16,714 nt of DNA from an uncultured Oscillospiraceae bacterium (GCA_934572355.1 CAKTKV010000012.1:1-16714); one strand, 5' to 3'; shown: positions 1 through 5,732, numbered from the stretch's first letter. The notes: generated by a model not told the origin, from the letters alone. Numbers and translations: made by a program.

Positions 1-129
1 GTGGAGGAAGACAGCCCTATTAAGCGGTATGACCCGGAGAAAATAATCGACGTGGATCACACGACCGGCGAGGAGACCGCGGACGTGACTGTGAGAGACA
101 CGGTAATTGAGGCTCCTCTCGAATGGTGA
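1..129 (+). CDS. C-terminal 42 codons of an unidentified protein (5' end outside window)
   Basis: Frame 1 is open from the first base to a TGA at 127-129 and is followed 20 bases later by a strong intrinsic terminator, which supports a real gene end. The visible tail is hydrophilic and acidic (many D, E and T; it ends in APLEW) with no membrane segment and no motif I recognise. It stays in frame with the window edge, so the start lies upstream. The GTG at position 1 could nominally be a start but has no upstream sequence to judge. The function cannot be assigned. Confidence 0.6.
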   Translation: MEEDSPIKRYDPEKIIDVDHTTGEETADVTVRDTVIEAPLEW

Positions 130-149
130 GACAGAAAACAGCATAACCA

Positions 150-180
150 AAGGCACGGCGGAAAACCGCCGTGCCTTTTT
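150..180 (+). terminator. Intrinsic terminator of the upstream gene
   Basis: A perfect 12-base stem (AAGGCACGGCGG / CCGCCGTGCCTT) around an AAAA loop runs into a T tract. It ends the gene whose tail is at 1-129 and lies only 12 bases before the -35 box of the next operon. Confidence 0.93.
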
Positions 181-191
181 CGATGTAAAAG

Positions 192-220
192 TTGACAGAA
201 GAGGCGTCCGTGTATATAAT
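192..220 (+). promoter_or_regulatory. Consensus sigma-A promoter of the pantothenate operon
   Basis: TTGACA at 192-197 and TATAAT at 215-220 are separated by exactly 17 bases, a full-consensus housekeeping promoter. Transcription should start near 227, giving a leader of about 45 bases before the ATG at 273. No riboswitch-sized leader is present. Confidence 0.92.
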
Positions 221-272
221 CAAGCTGCGCCGCATCCGCCTTGAGCGGAGCGACAGCAGGAAGGAATTTAAT

Positions 273-875
273 ATGAGTAACGCAGCACCACGCAAAGGGC
301 TCCGGAGACAAACCGGTCTTGCCCTGTTCGCATCCATCATCGTTGTATTGCAGGTTTTAAGCAACTTCGTGCGCTTTGGCCCGTTCCCGATAACGCTGGC
401 TCTCGCGCCGATTATCATCGGAGCCGCGGTATACGGCAGCTCTGCCGGGGCACTGCTCGGCGGAGTGTTCGGTCTGGTAGTGTTCCTAACCGGCCTTGCC
501 GGGTGGGACGGCGGCGTAGTCATGCTGCTGATGGGCATCAACCCCGTTGCCTGTATCGTCGTATGCATCGGCAAGGGAGCCGCGGCCGGCTGGGTATCAG
601 GGCTCGTGTATAAGCTGCTTGCGAAGAAGAGCGAGCTTGCTGGCGTTATTACCGCGGGCGTCGTCTGCCCCATTGTGAACACCGGAATACTGGTGATCGG
701 TCTGCTCCTGTTCTTTAACTCGACTATTCAAAGCTGGGCGGGCGGCCAGAACATGCTGTACTATGTTATTTTCGGGCTGATGGGAATAAACTTCGTGGTC
801 GAGCTGCTTGTCAATCTCGTCCTCGCGTCGGGCATCACGTCCGTCATCAAATACGCAAAGAAGGGCAGGAGCTGA
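273..875 (+). CDS. ECF transporter S component, probably pantothenate-specific (PanT-like)
   Basis: This 200-residue, strongly hydrophobic protein has about six membrane segments (for example residues 14-34, 39-55, 60-80, 88-105, 126-150 and 160-185) and a basic C-terminus. That is the size and layout of substrate-binding S components of energy-coupling factor vitamin importers. No ATPase or T component is encoded here, so it would share the ECF module encoded elsewhere (group II type, known for this family). It ends two bases before coaX, whose product is the first enzyme using pantothenate, so pantothenate is the likely substrate by context. I chose the ATG at 273 because AGGAAGGA at 258-265 is a good ribosome site. 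An in-frame TTG at 192 overlaps the promoter -35 box and is rejected. The S-component call is fairly secure; the substrate is inference. Confidence 0.8.
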   Translation: MSNAAPRKGLRRQTGLALFASIIVVLQVLSNFVRFGPFPITLALAPIIIGAAVYGSSAGALLGGVFGLVVFLTGLAGWDGGVVMLLMGINPVACIVVCIGKGAAAGWVSGLVYKLLAKKSELAGVITAGVVCPIVNTGILVIGLLLFFNSTIQSWAGGQNMLYYVIFGLMGINFVVELLVNLVLASGITSVIKYAKKGRS

Positions 876-877
876 AC

Positions 878-1648
878 ATGATCCTCGCGATTGACGTCGG
901 CAACACCAATATCGTCCTCGGCATAATAGAGAACGGGGAGATCCAGAACGTCGTGCGCATCCATACCGATCTGCGCGAGACGGGGACGGAGTACGCGATA
1001 AAGCTCCGTCAGGTCACGGACTTCTATGGGATCAACCTCAAGAGCTTCGAGGGGGCGATCATTTCCTCGGTCGTGCCTCCGGTCACGGAGTCGCTGCGGC
1101 TGGCAGTGGAGAGCCTTATCGGAAAGAAGCCGCTGATCGTCGCGCCGGGGATGAAGACCGGTATGAACGTCAGGATAGACGACCCGTCGACCATGGCGGG
1201 CGACCTTGTTGTCGGCAGCGTTGCCGCTATCGCATACTACGGCGCGCCGCTCATAGTCATAGACATGGGCACCGCGACGACGATGGTGCTTATCGATAAC
1301 GAAGGCAGCTACCGCGGCGGCGCGATAATTCCGGGCATAAAGCTGTCCTACGGCGCGCTCTCCTCCGGGACAAGTCTGCTGCCCGATATCGCCATCCTGC
1401 CGCCGAAGAGGGTCATCGCCACCAACACTGTCGACTCCATGCGCAGCGGCGCGGTCTACGGTACGGCTGCGATGCTTGACGGCATGATCGAGCGGATGGA
1501 GAAGGAGATAGGCTATTCCTGCACGGTCGTTGCGACCGGCGGCTTGGCGAGGACTGTCGTGCAGAATTGCAGCCGTGACATCATTTATGATGCTGACCTC
1601 TTGCTCAAGGGACTGTGGGTGCTCTACGACCGCAACCGGAAATCGTAA
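878..1648 (+). CDS. coaX: Type III pantothenate kinase
   Basis: The 256-residue protein has the usual CoaX length and the ASKHA-fold landmarks: the N-terminal phosphate-binding DVGNT motif (residues 6-10, with Asp6), the central IDMGTATT segment (128-135) and a C-terminal ATGGL glycine motif. It phosphorylates pantothenate with ATP, the first step of coenzyme A synthesis; type III enzymes are resistant to CoA feedback. The usual GADR-type signature appears as AGDL (residues 107-110), a conservative variant in an otherwise intact protein. The start is two bases after the ECF S-component stop, with GGCAGGAG inside the end of that gene, so the two are translationally coupled and share the promoter at 192-220. 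Confidence 0.95.
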   Translation: MILAIDVGNTNIVLGIIENGEIQNVVRIHTDLRETGTEYAIKLRQVTDFYGINLKSFEGAIISSVVPPVTESLRLAVESLIGKKPLIVAPGMKTGMNVRIDDPSTMAGDLVVGSVAAIAYYGAPLIVIDMGTATTMVLIDNEGSYRGGAIIPGIKLSYGALSSGTSLLPDIAILPPKRVIATNTVDSMRSGAVYGTAAMLDGMIERMEKEIGYSCTVVATGGLARTVVQNCSRDIIYDADLLLKGLWVLYDRNRKS

Positions 1649-1666
1649 ATAAATAGGATAAATAAC

Positions 1667-1702
1667 AGACACGCATCCCGGAAAATGGGATGCGTGTCTT
1701 TG
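1667..1702. terminator. Shared terminator between convergent coaX and collagen-like gene
   Basis: A perfect 13-base inverted repeat (AGACACGCATCCC at 1667-1679, GGGATGCGTGTCT at 1687-1699) with a 7-base loop is followed by a short T run on the plus strand. It sits 18 bases after coaX and 17 bases past the end of the minus-strand gene, so it can serve both. Confidence 0.85.
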
Positions 1703-1716
1703 CGTGCCGCCGGTTC

Positions 1717-2394
1717 TCAGGCGAGCTTCACGATAGTGAGGGTGCTGTTTGAATAGGTGACGGAGTTGCCGGTGTTGTTGCGTACCGTCAGTATCTGTCC
1801 CGCCGTGGGGGTGATGATCGCGGTGAGGGCGATGCGGTCGGAGCCCGCGGCGGTCAGCGTCTGCGCGGTCTCGGCGTAGGTGAGCGCCGTGCCGTCGAGC
1901 GCGAGCGCCGCGCCGATCGTCCCGGCGGCGGTCACCGATGCGTCACTTGCGAAGGTCACAAGGTACTGCCCCGCCGTGAGCGTGACGCCGGTGGTGCCGG
2001 AGGCGGTGATGCTGCCGGTGGAGTTGATGACGTTCGTGCCGAGCGTGACGTCGCCGCCGCTCGTGATGGCGGTCGCGTCGGTGTTATAGAGCATGGCGTT
2101 CTCGTTCGTGGCAGTCGCCCCGGCAGGACCCGCCGGGCCTGTCGCGCCTGTGGCACCCGTTGCACCGGTGGCACCCGTTGCACCTGCTGGGCCTTGCGGA
2201 CCGACTGCACCGGCGGCGCCCGCAGGACCTTGGGGGCCTATGGGACCTTGCGGTCCAATCGGTCCCTGAGGTCCGATTGGACCTGCCGGGCCGACGTTGC
2301 TGCCGCAGCCGCAGCCACAGCCGCACCCGCAACTTCCGCTGCCGTTGCAGCCGTTCTGATATATCTTGGTGGAGTAGAGGTCGTTATCCTGCAT
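1717..2394 (-). CDS. Collagen-like surface/exosporium-type protein with Cys-Gly tract
   Basis: This 225-residue protein has three parts. Residues 1-34 are a short head with an alternating Cys-Gly tract (five Cys, residues 22-30). Residues 35-94 are 20 uninterrupted Gly-X-Y triplets, first Pro-rich (GPQGPI repeats), then GAT repeats whose Thr residues are typical O-glycosylation positions in bacterial collagens. Residues 95-225 are a Ser/Thr/Ala/Gly-rich domain resembling the trimerising jelly-roll C-terminal domain of BclA-like spore proteins. There is no signal peptide or LPXTG anchor, as in exosporium proteins that assemble on the spore from the mother cell. GGAGG lies just upstream of the ATG (plus-strand CCTCC at 2401-2405). 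Collagen-like identity is certain; spore location is inference from family resemblance and a possible sporulation-type promoter. Confidence 0.88.
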   Translation of the reverse strand: MQDNDLYSTKIYQNGCNGSGSCGCGCGCGCGSNVGPAGPIGPQGPIGPQGPIGPQGPAGAAGAVGPQGPAGATGATGATGATGATGPAGPAGATATNENAMLYNTDATAITSGGDVTLGTNVINSTGSITASGTTGVTLTAGQYLVTFASDASVTAAGTIGAALALDGTALTYAETAQTLTAAGSDRIALTAIITPTAGQILTVRNNTGNSVTYSNSTLTIVKLA

Positions 2395-2434
2395 GACTAT
2401 CCTCCGAAAGAAAGATTGAGGTCTCCCTCAGAGC

Positions 2435-2442
2435 AGTATATG
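2435..2442 (-). promoter_or_regulatory. Possible sigma-E-like -10 element of the collagen-like gene
   Basis: On the minus strand this reads CATATACT, one mismatch from the sporulation sigma-E -10 consensus CATACANT as I remember it. It lies 41 bases before the ATG. No convincing -35 match is visible, and TATACT within it could equally be a sigma-A -10, so this is a weak call. Confidence 0.3.
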
Positions 2443-2452
2443 ATGCATCCGC

Positions 2453-2470
2453 GGCGTAGGTCACACAAGA
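2453..2470 (+). repeat. Outer direct repeat, left copy
   Basis: This 18-base segment matches 3633-3650 at 16 of 18 positions, including an exact GTCACACAAGA core of 11 bases at its right end. The two copies have the same orientation and bracket the Fic island with a period of 1180 bases. They may be remnants of an insertion or attachment event. Confidence 0.6.
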
Positions 2471-2551
2471 TGATGCGAGGCTTTTTCAAGCAAAAAACAC
2501 TTTTCAGTTGTGCGGGGAAGATGGAGTTGAAAAAGGGCGAACGGATCGGGA

Positions 2552-2580
2552 TTGCAAACTAGGGAACTTTATACTATAAT
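2552..2580 (+). promoter_or_regulatory. Promoter of the Fic gene
   Basis: TTGCAA at 2552-2557 and a perfect TATAAT at 2575-2580 are spaced by 17 bases. The left arm of the flanking palindrome (2559-2570) fills the spacer between the two boxes, so anything binding the palindrome would control this promoter. Confidence 0.75.
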
Positions 2581-2602
2581 ATGAGAAACAAAAGTTCCCT
2601 AG
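2559..2602 (+). repeat. Palindromic repeat, upstream copy (operator-like, overlaps Fic promoter and ribosome site)
   Basis: Perfect 12-base arms, CTAGGGAACTTT (2559-2570) and AAAGTTCCCTAG (2591-2602), are separated by 20 bases. The first lies between -35 and -10; the second runs into AGGAGG just before the Fic start. A related copy stands directly after the gene at 3550-3592. The arms could be repressor half-sites about three helical turns apart, or recombination-type sites. Confidence 0.8.
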
Positions 2603-2612
2603 GAGGTGCTGT

Positions 2613-3548
2613 ATGAACAATAACTATCCGCAGATTCAGGAACTGCTTCATCAAAAGGCAGACTACCAAGCACGATTGAATCTGCTGCCATACGATGGAA
2701 CACCGGAAATCAAGGAAGATGGCAGCAAGAAGTATCTGTATGTTCGCAAGCGCATTGGGTCGAGATTAAGTTCTACCTATGTGGATGTGTACTCTGATAC
2801 TCTGTACCAACTGCTGCTGCGCAATGCTCGCGATGCAAAAGAGTACCGGAAGAATATTCGTCGTTTGGATAAGGAATTGGCACAGCTCGGATACACGGAT
2901 CAGGAGATCTCGCCCCGTGTACAGTTGAACCTTGATTTCGCCCGCGCCAACATAAAATCCAATATCTACGATCAGGCAGTTTTGGAAGGCGTCGCTACCA
3001 GTTTTCCACAAATGGAGGACATCATTGACAACGGCATTGTCAACGGCATGACCGCAACAGACGTGCAGAAAATACTGAATTTGAAACACGCATGGGAATT
3101 TATTCTTGACCGTGATGTGATCACATACCCCAGTGACTATTCTATCCTGTGTCACATTGCGAAGCTGGTCAATGAGGGCTTCTTTCAAGACGGCGGCCGA
3201 ATCCGTGGCATTCCGGTAACAATAGGCGGTTCCAGCTATGTCCCGCCCATGCCGATTGAGACGGTAATCAAAGAACACCTTGAGGACATTCTGAAATGTG
3301 ACTTGCCTGCCGACGAAAAGGCCATTCGACTGTGCCTCTACTGTATGAAAACGCAGATTTTCAATGACGGAAACAAACGCGCTTCGGTGATTTTTGCGAA
3401 CCATTATCTCATTTCGCAAGGTGGAGGAATGCTGATTATTCCGGAAAAAGAGGTTCCGGAATTTAAGCAGCTTCTTGTAGCCTATTACGAGGACAGGAGC
3501 AGTGACATTTTTCTTTTCATGAAAGAAAAATGCGTGAAGACGTTTTAA
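2613..3548 (+). CDS. Fic/Doc-fold protein with degenerate catalytic motif
   Basis: The 311-residue protein has a charged helical N-terminal half, a segment LEGVATSFPQ (124-133) resembling the alpha-inhibitory region of class II Fic proteins, the target-clamping flap RIRGIPVTIGGSSYVPP (196-212), and the Fic core QIFNDGNKR (248-256). Fic enzymes AMPylate or otherwise modify target hydroxyls using HxFx(D/E)GNxR. Here the catalytic His position is Gln248, while the phosphate-binding DGNKR is intact, so nucleotide binding is plausible but transfer is doubtful. The inhibitory motif's leading Ser/Thr is also absent (Gln121). AGGAGG at 2601-2606 supports the ATG. The gene is visibly more AT-rich than its surroundings (27/60 G+C by hand at 2641-2700 against 36/60 at 4201-4260) and no small antitoxin ORF accompanies it, so it is probably acquired. 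Confidence 0.85.
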   Translation: MNNNYPQIQELLHQKADYQARLNLLPYDGTPEIKEDGSKKYLYVRKRIGSRLSSTYVDVYSDTLYQLLLRNARDAKEYRKNIRRLDKELAQLGYTDQEISPRVQLNLDFARANIKSNIYDQAVLEGVATSFPQMEDIIDNGIVNGMTATDVQKILNLKHAWEFILDRDVITYPSDYSILCHIAKLVNEGFFQDGGRIRGIPVTIGGSSYVPPMPIETVIKEHLEDILKCDLPADEKAIRLCLYCMKTQIFNDGNKRASVIFANHYLISQGGGMLIIPEKEVPEFKQLLVAYYEDRSSDIFLFMKEKCVKTF

Positions 3549-3549
3549 C

Positions 3550-3592
3550 CTAGGGAACATTCTCAACTACATTTGAGCAAAAAATTCCCTAG
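3550..3592 (+). repeat. Palindromic repeat, downstream copy
   Basis: The element begins CTAGGGAAC and ends TTCCCTAG exactly like the copy upstream of the Fic gene, and shares ACTA, TGAG and an A-rich run in the same order between. It is 43 bases against 44 for the first copy and starts two bases after the Fic stop codon. An inner hairpin (CTCAA at 3562-3566 with TTGAG at 3573-3577) is present. There is no T tract, so it is not an ordinary terminator. Confidence 0.75.
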
Positions 3593-3632
3593 ATATCACT
3601 CAACCATCAAAATGAAAATAGCGTGAATTGTT

Positions 3633-3650
3633 GGCCTATGTCACACAAGA
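3633..3650 (+). repeat. Outer direct repeat, right copy
   Basis: Partner of 2453-2470 (16 of 18 identical, exact GTCACACAAGA core). It lies 40 bases outside the downstream palindromic repeat. The rest of this intergenic space (3593-3716) shows no ORF or recognisable RNA. Confidence 0.6.
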
Positions 3651-3716
3651 CGGTACACAGAGACCGTTAGGCTCTACATTATCCCGCCCAGCACACGGCT
3701 TGCATCAAGGGGGGTG

Positions 3717-3725
3717 TGTTATACT
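3717..3725 (+). promoter_or_regulatory. Extended -10 promoter of the Fe-S protein gene
   Basis: TGTTATACT fits the TGn-TATAAT extended -10 pattern with one mismatch and lies 29 bases before the ATG. The nearest -35-like TTGCAT (3700-3705) is only 14 bases away, so activity would rest mainly on the extended -10. Confidence 0.55.
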
Positions 3726-3754
3726 AAGCTTACAACACAGAGGTGGAGGGAACC

Positions 3755-4468
3755 ATGAAAAGACGCATCATTCATATAAACGAGGGAAAGTGCACCGGCT
3801 GCGGCCTGTGTATCAACGCCTGTCAGGAGGGCGCGCTCGCGCTGGTGGACGGCAAGGCAAAGCTTATGCGCGATGATTACTGTGACGGGCTCGGCAACTG
3901 TCTGCCGAACTGCCCGGTAAACGCCATCAGCTTCATAGAGCGGGAGGCCGCCGCGTTTGACGAGGCCGCTGTCCTCAGCGCCCAGCGCGAGAAGCTGCGC
4001 GTACAGGCCGCGGCGCACGGCTTCACAGGCTGCCCCAGCTCAAAGGTCAAGGCGATAGCGCACACGGCGGACGCTGCCGAGGCCGTGCACGGAGCAAAAC
4101 AGCAGAGCCGGCTTTCGCAGTGGCCGGTGCAGATAAAGCTCGTGCCGGTGAACGCCGCCTTCTTTGACGGCGCAAAGCTCCTCATCGCGGCTGACTGCAC
4201 GGCTTATGCCTATGCGGGTTTCCACGAAGATTTCATCCGCGGGCGCGTCACGCTCATCGGCTGTCCGAAGCTCGACGGCGTGAACTATACCGATAAGCTT
4301 ACCGACATCATCGCCTCAAACGATATCCGCGAGGTGCTGATAGTGCGCATGGAGGTCCCGTGCTGCGGCGGGCTGGAGCTTGCGGCAAAGAACGCGCTTA
4401 AAGCCAGCGGCAAGTTCATCCCGTGGAATGTCGTGACGATAGCCTCCGACGGGCGGATACTGGATTAA
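3755..4468 (+). CDS. Two-cluster ferredoxin-like protein with Cys-rich C-terminal domain
   Basis: The 237-residue protein starts with a bacterial 2[Fe-S] ferredoxin module: Cys13, 16, 19 and 23 (CxxCxxCxxxC), then Cys43, Cys49 and Cys53-Pro. In the second motif the middle Cys of the normal CxxCxxC is Leu46, the pattern seen when a site holds a [3Fe-4S] cluster or another ligand. The C-terminal part (about residues 120-237) has further Cys at 148 (DCTAYA), 170 (GCPKLD) and 203-204 (PCCGG), suggesting another metal or redox site. The family is cytosolic and conserved in anaerobic Clostridia; I recall it near hydroxylamine reductase genes, but the partner is unknown here. The ATG at 3755 follows GGAGGG by four bases and is preferred over the in-frame GTG at 3743, which lies upstream of that site. 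It is a single-gene unit with its own terminator. Confidence 0.8.
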   Translation: MKRRIIHINEGKCTGCGLCINACQEGALALVDGKAKLMRDDYCDGLGNCLPNCPVNAISFIEREAAAFDEAAVLSAQREKLRVQAAAHGFTGCPSSKVKAIAHTADAAEAVHGAKQQSRLSQWPVQIKLVPVNAAFFDGAKLLIAADCTAYAYAGFHEDFIRGRVTLIGCPKLDGVNYTDKLTDIIASNDIREVLIVRMEVPCCGGLELAAKNALKASGKFIPWNVVTIASDGRILD

Positions 4469-4481
4469 GGAGAATAATAAG

Positions 4482-4508
4482 AGCAGCCGTCCGAATCGGA
4501 CGGCTGCT
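4482..4508 (+). terminator. Terminator-like hairpin after the Fe-S gene
   Basis: A perfect 13-base inverted repeat (AGCAGCCGTCCGA / TCGGACGGCTGCT) lies 13 bases past the stop codon. The T run is short (TTATAAC), so it may be an imperfect terminator, but it faces the minus-strand terminator at 4521-4550. Confidence 0.7.
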
Positions 4509-4520
4509 TATAACATCAAC

Positions 4521-4550
4521 AAAAAACTCCTCCGGGTTTCCCCGGAGGAG
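4521..4550 (-). terminator. Strong intrinsic terminator of the 6S RNA gene
   Basis: On the minus strand a perfect 10-base stem (CTCCTCCGGG / CCCGGAGGAG) with loop GAAA is followed by TTTTTTG. It marks the 3' end of the minus-strand RNA gene that precedes it. Confidence 0.92.
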
Positions 4551-4750
4551 CACCCCCGCAAATGCCGTGCTGGCTCAATTATAACCTGCACAATAGGGCA
4601 GGTGGGTCGCCTAAGTTCTGTTTCGCTGCTTCCAACTTCCGACGTAAGCCGGGAGGCCTGCAATCCGCAGATTCAAATCGGCATCCCTTATTAGAGATGT
4701 GGGTTTAACGAGCCACAAGGTCTAAAACAGACGACACGCACACAGCAGGA
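4551..4750 (-). ncRNA. ssrS: 6S RNA (RNA polymerase-binding regulatory RNA)
   Basis: This 356-base stretch without an ORF (4469-4824) ends in a strong minus-strand terminator. The minus-strand RNA has the 6S layout: an outer stem (TGCTGTG near 4741-4747 with CACGGCA near 4562), an inner GGCTC/GAGCC pairing, an apical CCGGC/GTCGG hairpin, and a local hairpin ACCTGC...GCAGGT on the 3' side of the central region. The 3' half runs parallel, from memory, to the E. coli 6S 3' half in the order GAAGC, AAAC, GGCGACCCACCT, hairpin, AGGTTA, GCC, CGGCAT. 6S RNA mimics an open promoter and sequesters housekeeping RNA polymerase. The 5' end is approximate and no clear promoter was found. An unrelated structured RNA is the main alternative. 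Confidence 0.75.
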
Positions 4751-4824
4751 ATTTATTTTTCTCTATACCGCCGGGGGCAATAAAGCATATTCCGCACCCG
4801 GAGGAAAAATGCCGCGATGGAAAC

Positions 4825-5109
4825 TTATTCCTCGTCCTCGTCGTCAAACAGGAGAACGGAGAAATGCTCATACACATCCTGGAGCTCGTCCTCATCGTCG
4901 ATGGACTCGAACAGCTCGTCCCCGTTCTCATCGATAACAGAGCGCAGGATCACAAGACCGTAGTCCGGGTCGTTCTCATCCATGTCCGCAGGGAGAAAAG
5001 CCACAAAGGTCTGCCCTTTATAATCCATGGTATCCAGAAGCTCAAGCTCGAACTCCGTACCGTCATCGTCAACTATAGTGATAAAATCGCTGCCGAAATC
5101 TTCGCTCAT
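4825..5109 (-). CDS. DUF1292 family protein (YrzB-like)
   Basis: This 94-residue, very acidic soluble protein has the DUF1292 pattern: an N-terminal DFITIVDDDGTEFELELLDT strand region, then a central block containing YVAF-like FVAFLP (residues 35-40), DYGLVILR (49-56) and a Glu/Asp-rich C-terminus ending DDEDEE. The family is widespread in Firmicutes, and its biochemical role is not established. GGAGG lies 9 bases upstream of the ATG (plus-strand CCTCC at 5118-5122). It has its own promoter containing a perfect inverted repeat. No terminator is visible between its stop and the 6S RNA gene on the same strand, so read-through into that gene is possible. Confidence 0.85.
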   Translation of the reverse strand: MSEDFGSDFITIVDDDGTEFELELLDTMDYKGQTFVAFLPADMDENDPDYGLVILRSVIDENGDELFESIDDEDELQDVYEHFSVLLFDDEDEE

Positions 5110-5118
5110 AAATATAAC

Positions 5119-5159
5119 CTCCGTAATGGTATCTGAAAGTATTGTATACCATTACGGAG
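5119..5159. repeat. Perfect 14-base inverted repeat in the DUF1292 promoter (operator candidate)
   Basis: CTCCGTAATGGTAT (5119-5132) and ATACCATTACGGAG (5146-5159) are exact inverted copies with 13 bases between. On the minus strand the upstream arm lies in the -35/-10 spacer and touches the -10 box, and the downstream arm contains the ribosome site. Because transcription should start near 5134, only one arm is transcribed; the symmetry is therefore more likely a protein-binding site than an RNA hairpin. Confidence 0.75.
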
Positions 5160-5169
5160 AATAAATCAA
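5141..5169 (-). promoter_or_regulatory. Promoter of the DUF1292 gene
   Basis: On the minus strand TTGATT (5164-5169) and TACAAT (5141-5146) are spaced by 17 bases. Both are close to the sigma-A consensus. Confidence 0.75.
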
Positions 5170-5208
5170 CAGTTTCTGCCGGCGGTGCGCTATTTCTTTG
5201 CGCGCACG

Positions 5209-5547
5209 TCACGAGCCGAGATCCTCCAGCAGCATGAGAAGCTCATCTTCGCTCTCCACGGGGATACCGCCGCGCAGCATCGCGCGGTCGGCCGTGCGCA
5301 GGCAGGCCGTCTCGATGGGCGTGACGGTCAGCGGTGTCTTATCCCGCCGGGACGAGAACACGGCGACATGCCCGCCGCTGTCGCGCAGGTAGTATTCCGC
5401 AAGCTCAGCCCCGTCCATGAACTGCGCGTATATCTCTTCCGGGACTGCGGAGGAGGAAGCATGCATGCTGCGGTACGCCGCAAGGCAGGAGCAGACCGCC
5501 GCGGACATCAGGCACAGCAGAAGCCCGGTTTTTATTTTAAGCCCCAT
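5209..5547 (-). CDS. Small exported protein with BofC C-terminal-like domain
   Basis: The 112-residue protein begins with one hydrophobic segment (residues 5-24, with Cys residues in it) that acts as a signal or membrane anchor. The rest, from EEIYAQF to the end, resembles the BofC C-terminal domain: a YYLRDSGGHVAVF strand pair and a closing RGGIPVESEDELLMLLEDLGS helix. BofC controls a sporulation signalling protease in Bacillus, but many clostridial proteins with only this domain have no known role. I chose the ATG at 5547 because AAGGGAG lies 8 bases before it; an in-frame ATG at 5565 has no ribosome site. It is divergent from the penicillin-binding protein gene. The family assignment is from pattern memory. 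Confidence 0.6.
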   Translation of the reverse strand: MGLKIKTGLLLCLMSAAVCSCLAAYRSMHASSSAVPEEIYAQFMDGAELAEYYLRDSGGHVAVFSSRRDKTPLTVTPIETACLRTADRAMLRGGIPVESEDELLMLLEDLGS

Positions 5548-5668
5548 GTTGAAGGCTCCCTTCATCTGTGTTTGCAGGTTCTGTCATAAGAAGTATCTGC
5601 CGGGAATGGAAAAATATACTTAGCTTTTCTTGTATTTAGGTAAACTGGGCATAATTGCGAAAAAGGGC

Positions 5669-5687
5669 AGCCGCGCATAGCGCGGCT
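5669..5687. other. Short GC-rich hairpin in the divergent intergenic region
   Basis: AGCCGCGC / GCGCGGCT form a perfect 8-base stem with an ATA loop. On the minus strand it is followed by CCCTTTTTCG, like a terminator, but no minus-strand gene lies upstream. The space 5548-5845 otherwise holds the promoter at 5733-5741 and nothing I recognise. Confidence 0.5.
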
Positions 5688-5732
5688 CCATAAGAAAAAT
5701 TTACAATTACTCTACCGGAAATTGACAGCCTG

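Noticed and set aside
761..1672. 303-codon minus-strand ORF antisense to coaX
   Set aside because: It is the reverse-strand shadow of a clear coaX gene, with a low-complexity His/Asp/Arg composition and no ribosome site or family pattern.
2104..2304. Tandem repeat array resembling a CRISPR or satellite
   Set aside because: The 9- and 18-base periodicity is Gly-X-Y coding sequence of the collagen-like protein.
2766..3566. 266-codon minus-strand ORF over the Fic gene
   Set aside because: Shadow of the Fic gene; the Fic frame has ribosome site, promoter and recognisable motifs.
2559..3592. Integron gene cassette with attC sites
   Set aside because: The repeats are shorter than usual attC sites and lack the GTTRRRY core; no integrase is in the window.
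2559..3592. Insertion sequence with terminal inverted repeats
   Set aside because: The CTAGGGAA ends do form inverted termini, but the only gene inside is Fic, with no transposase.
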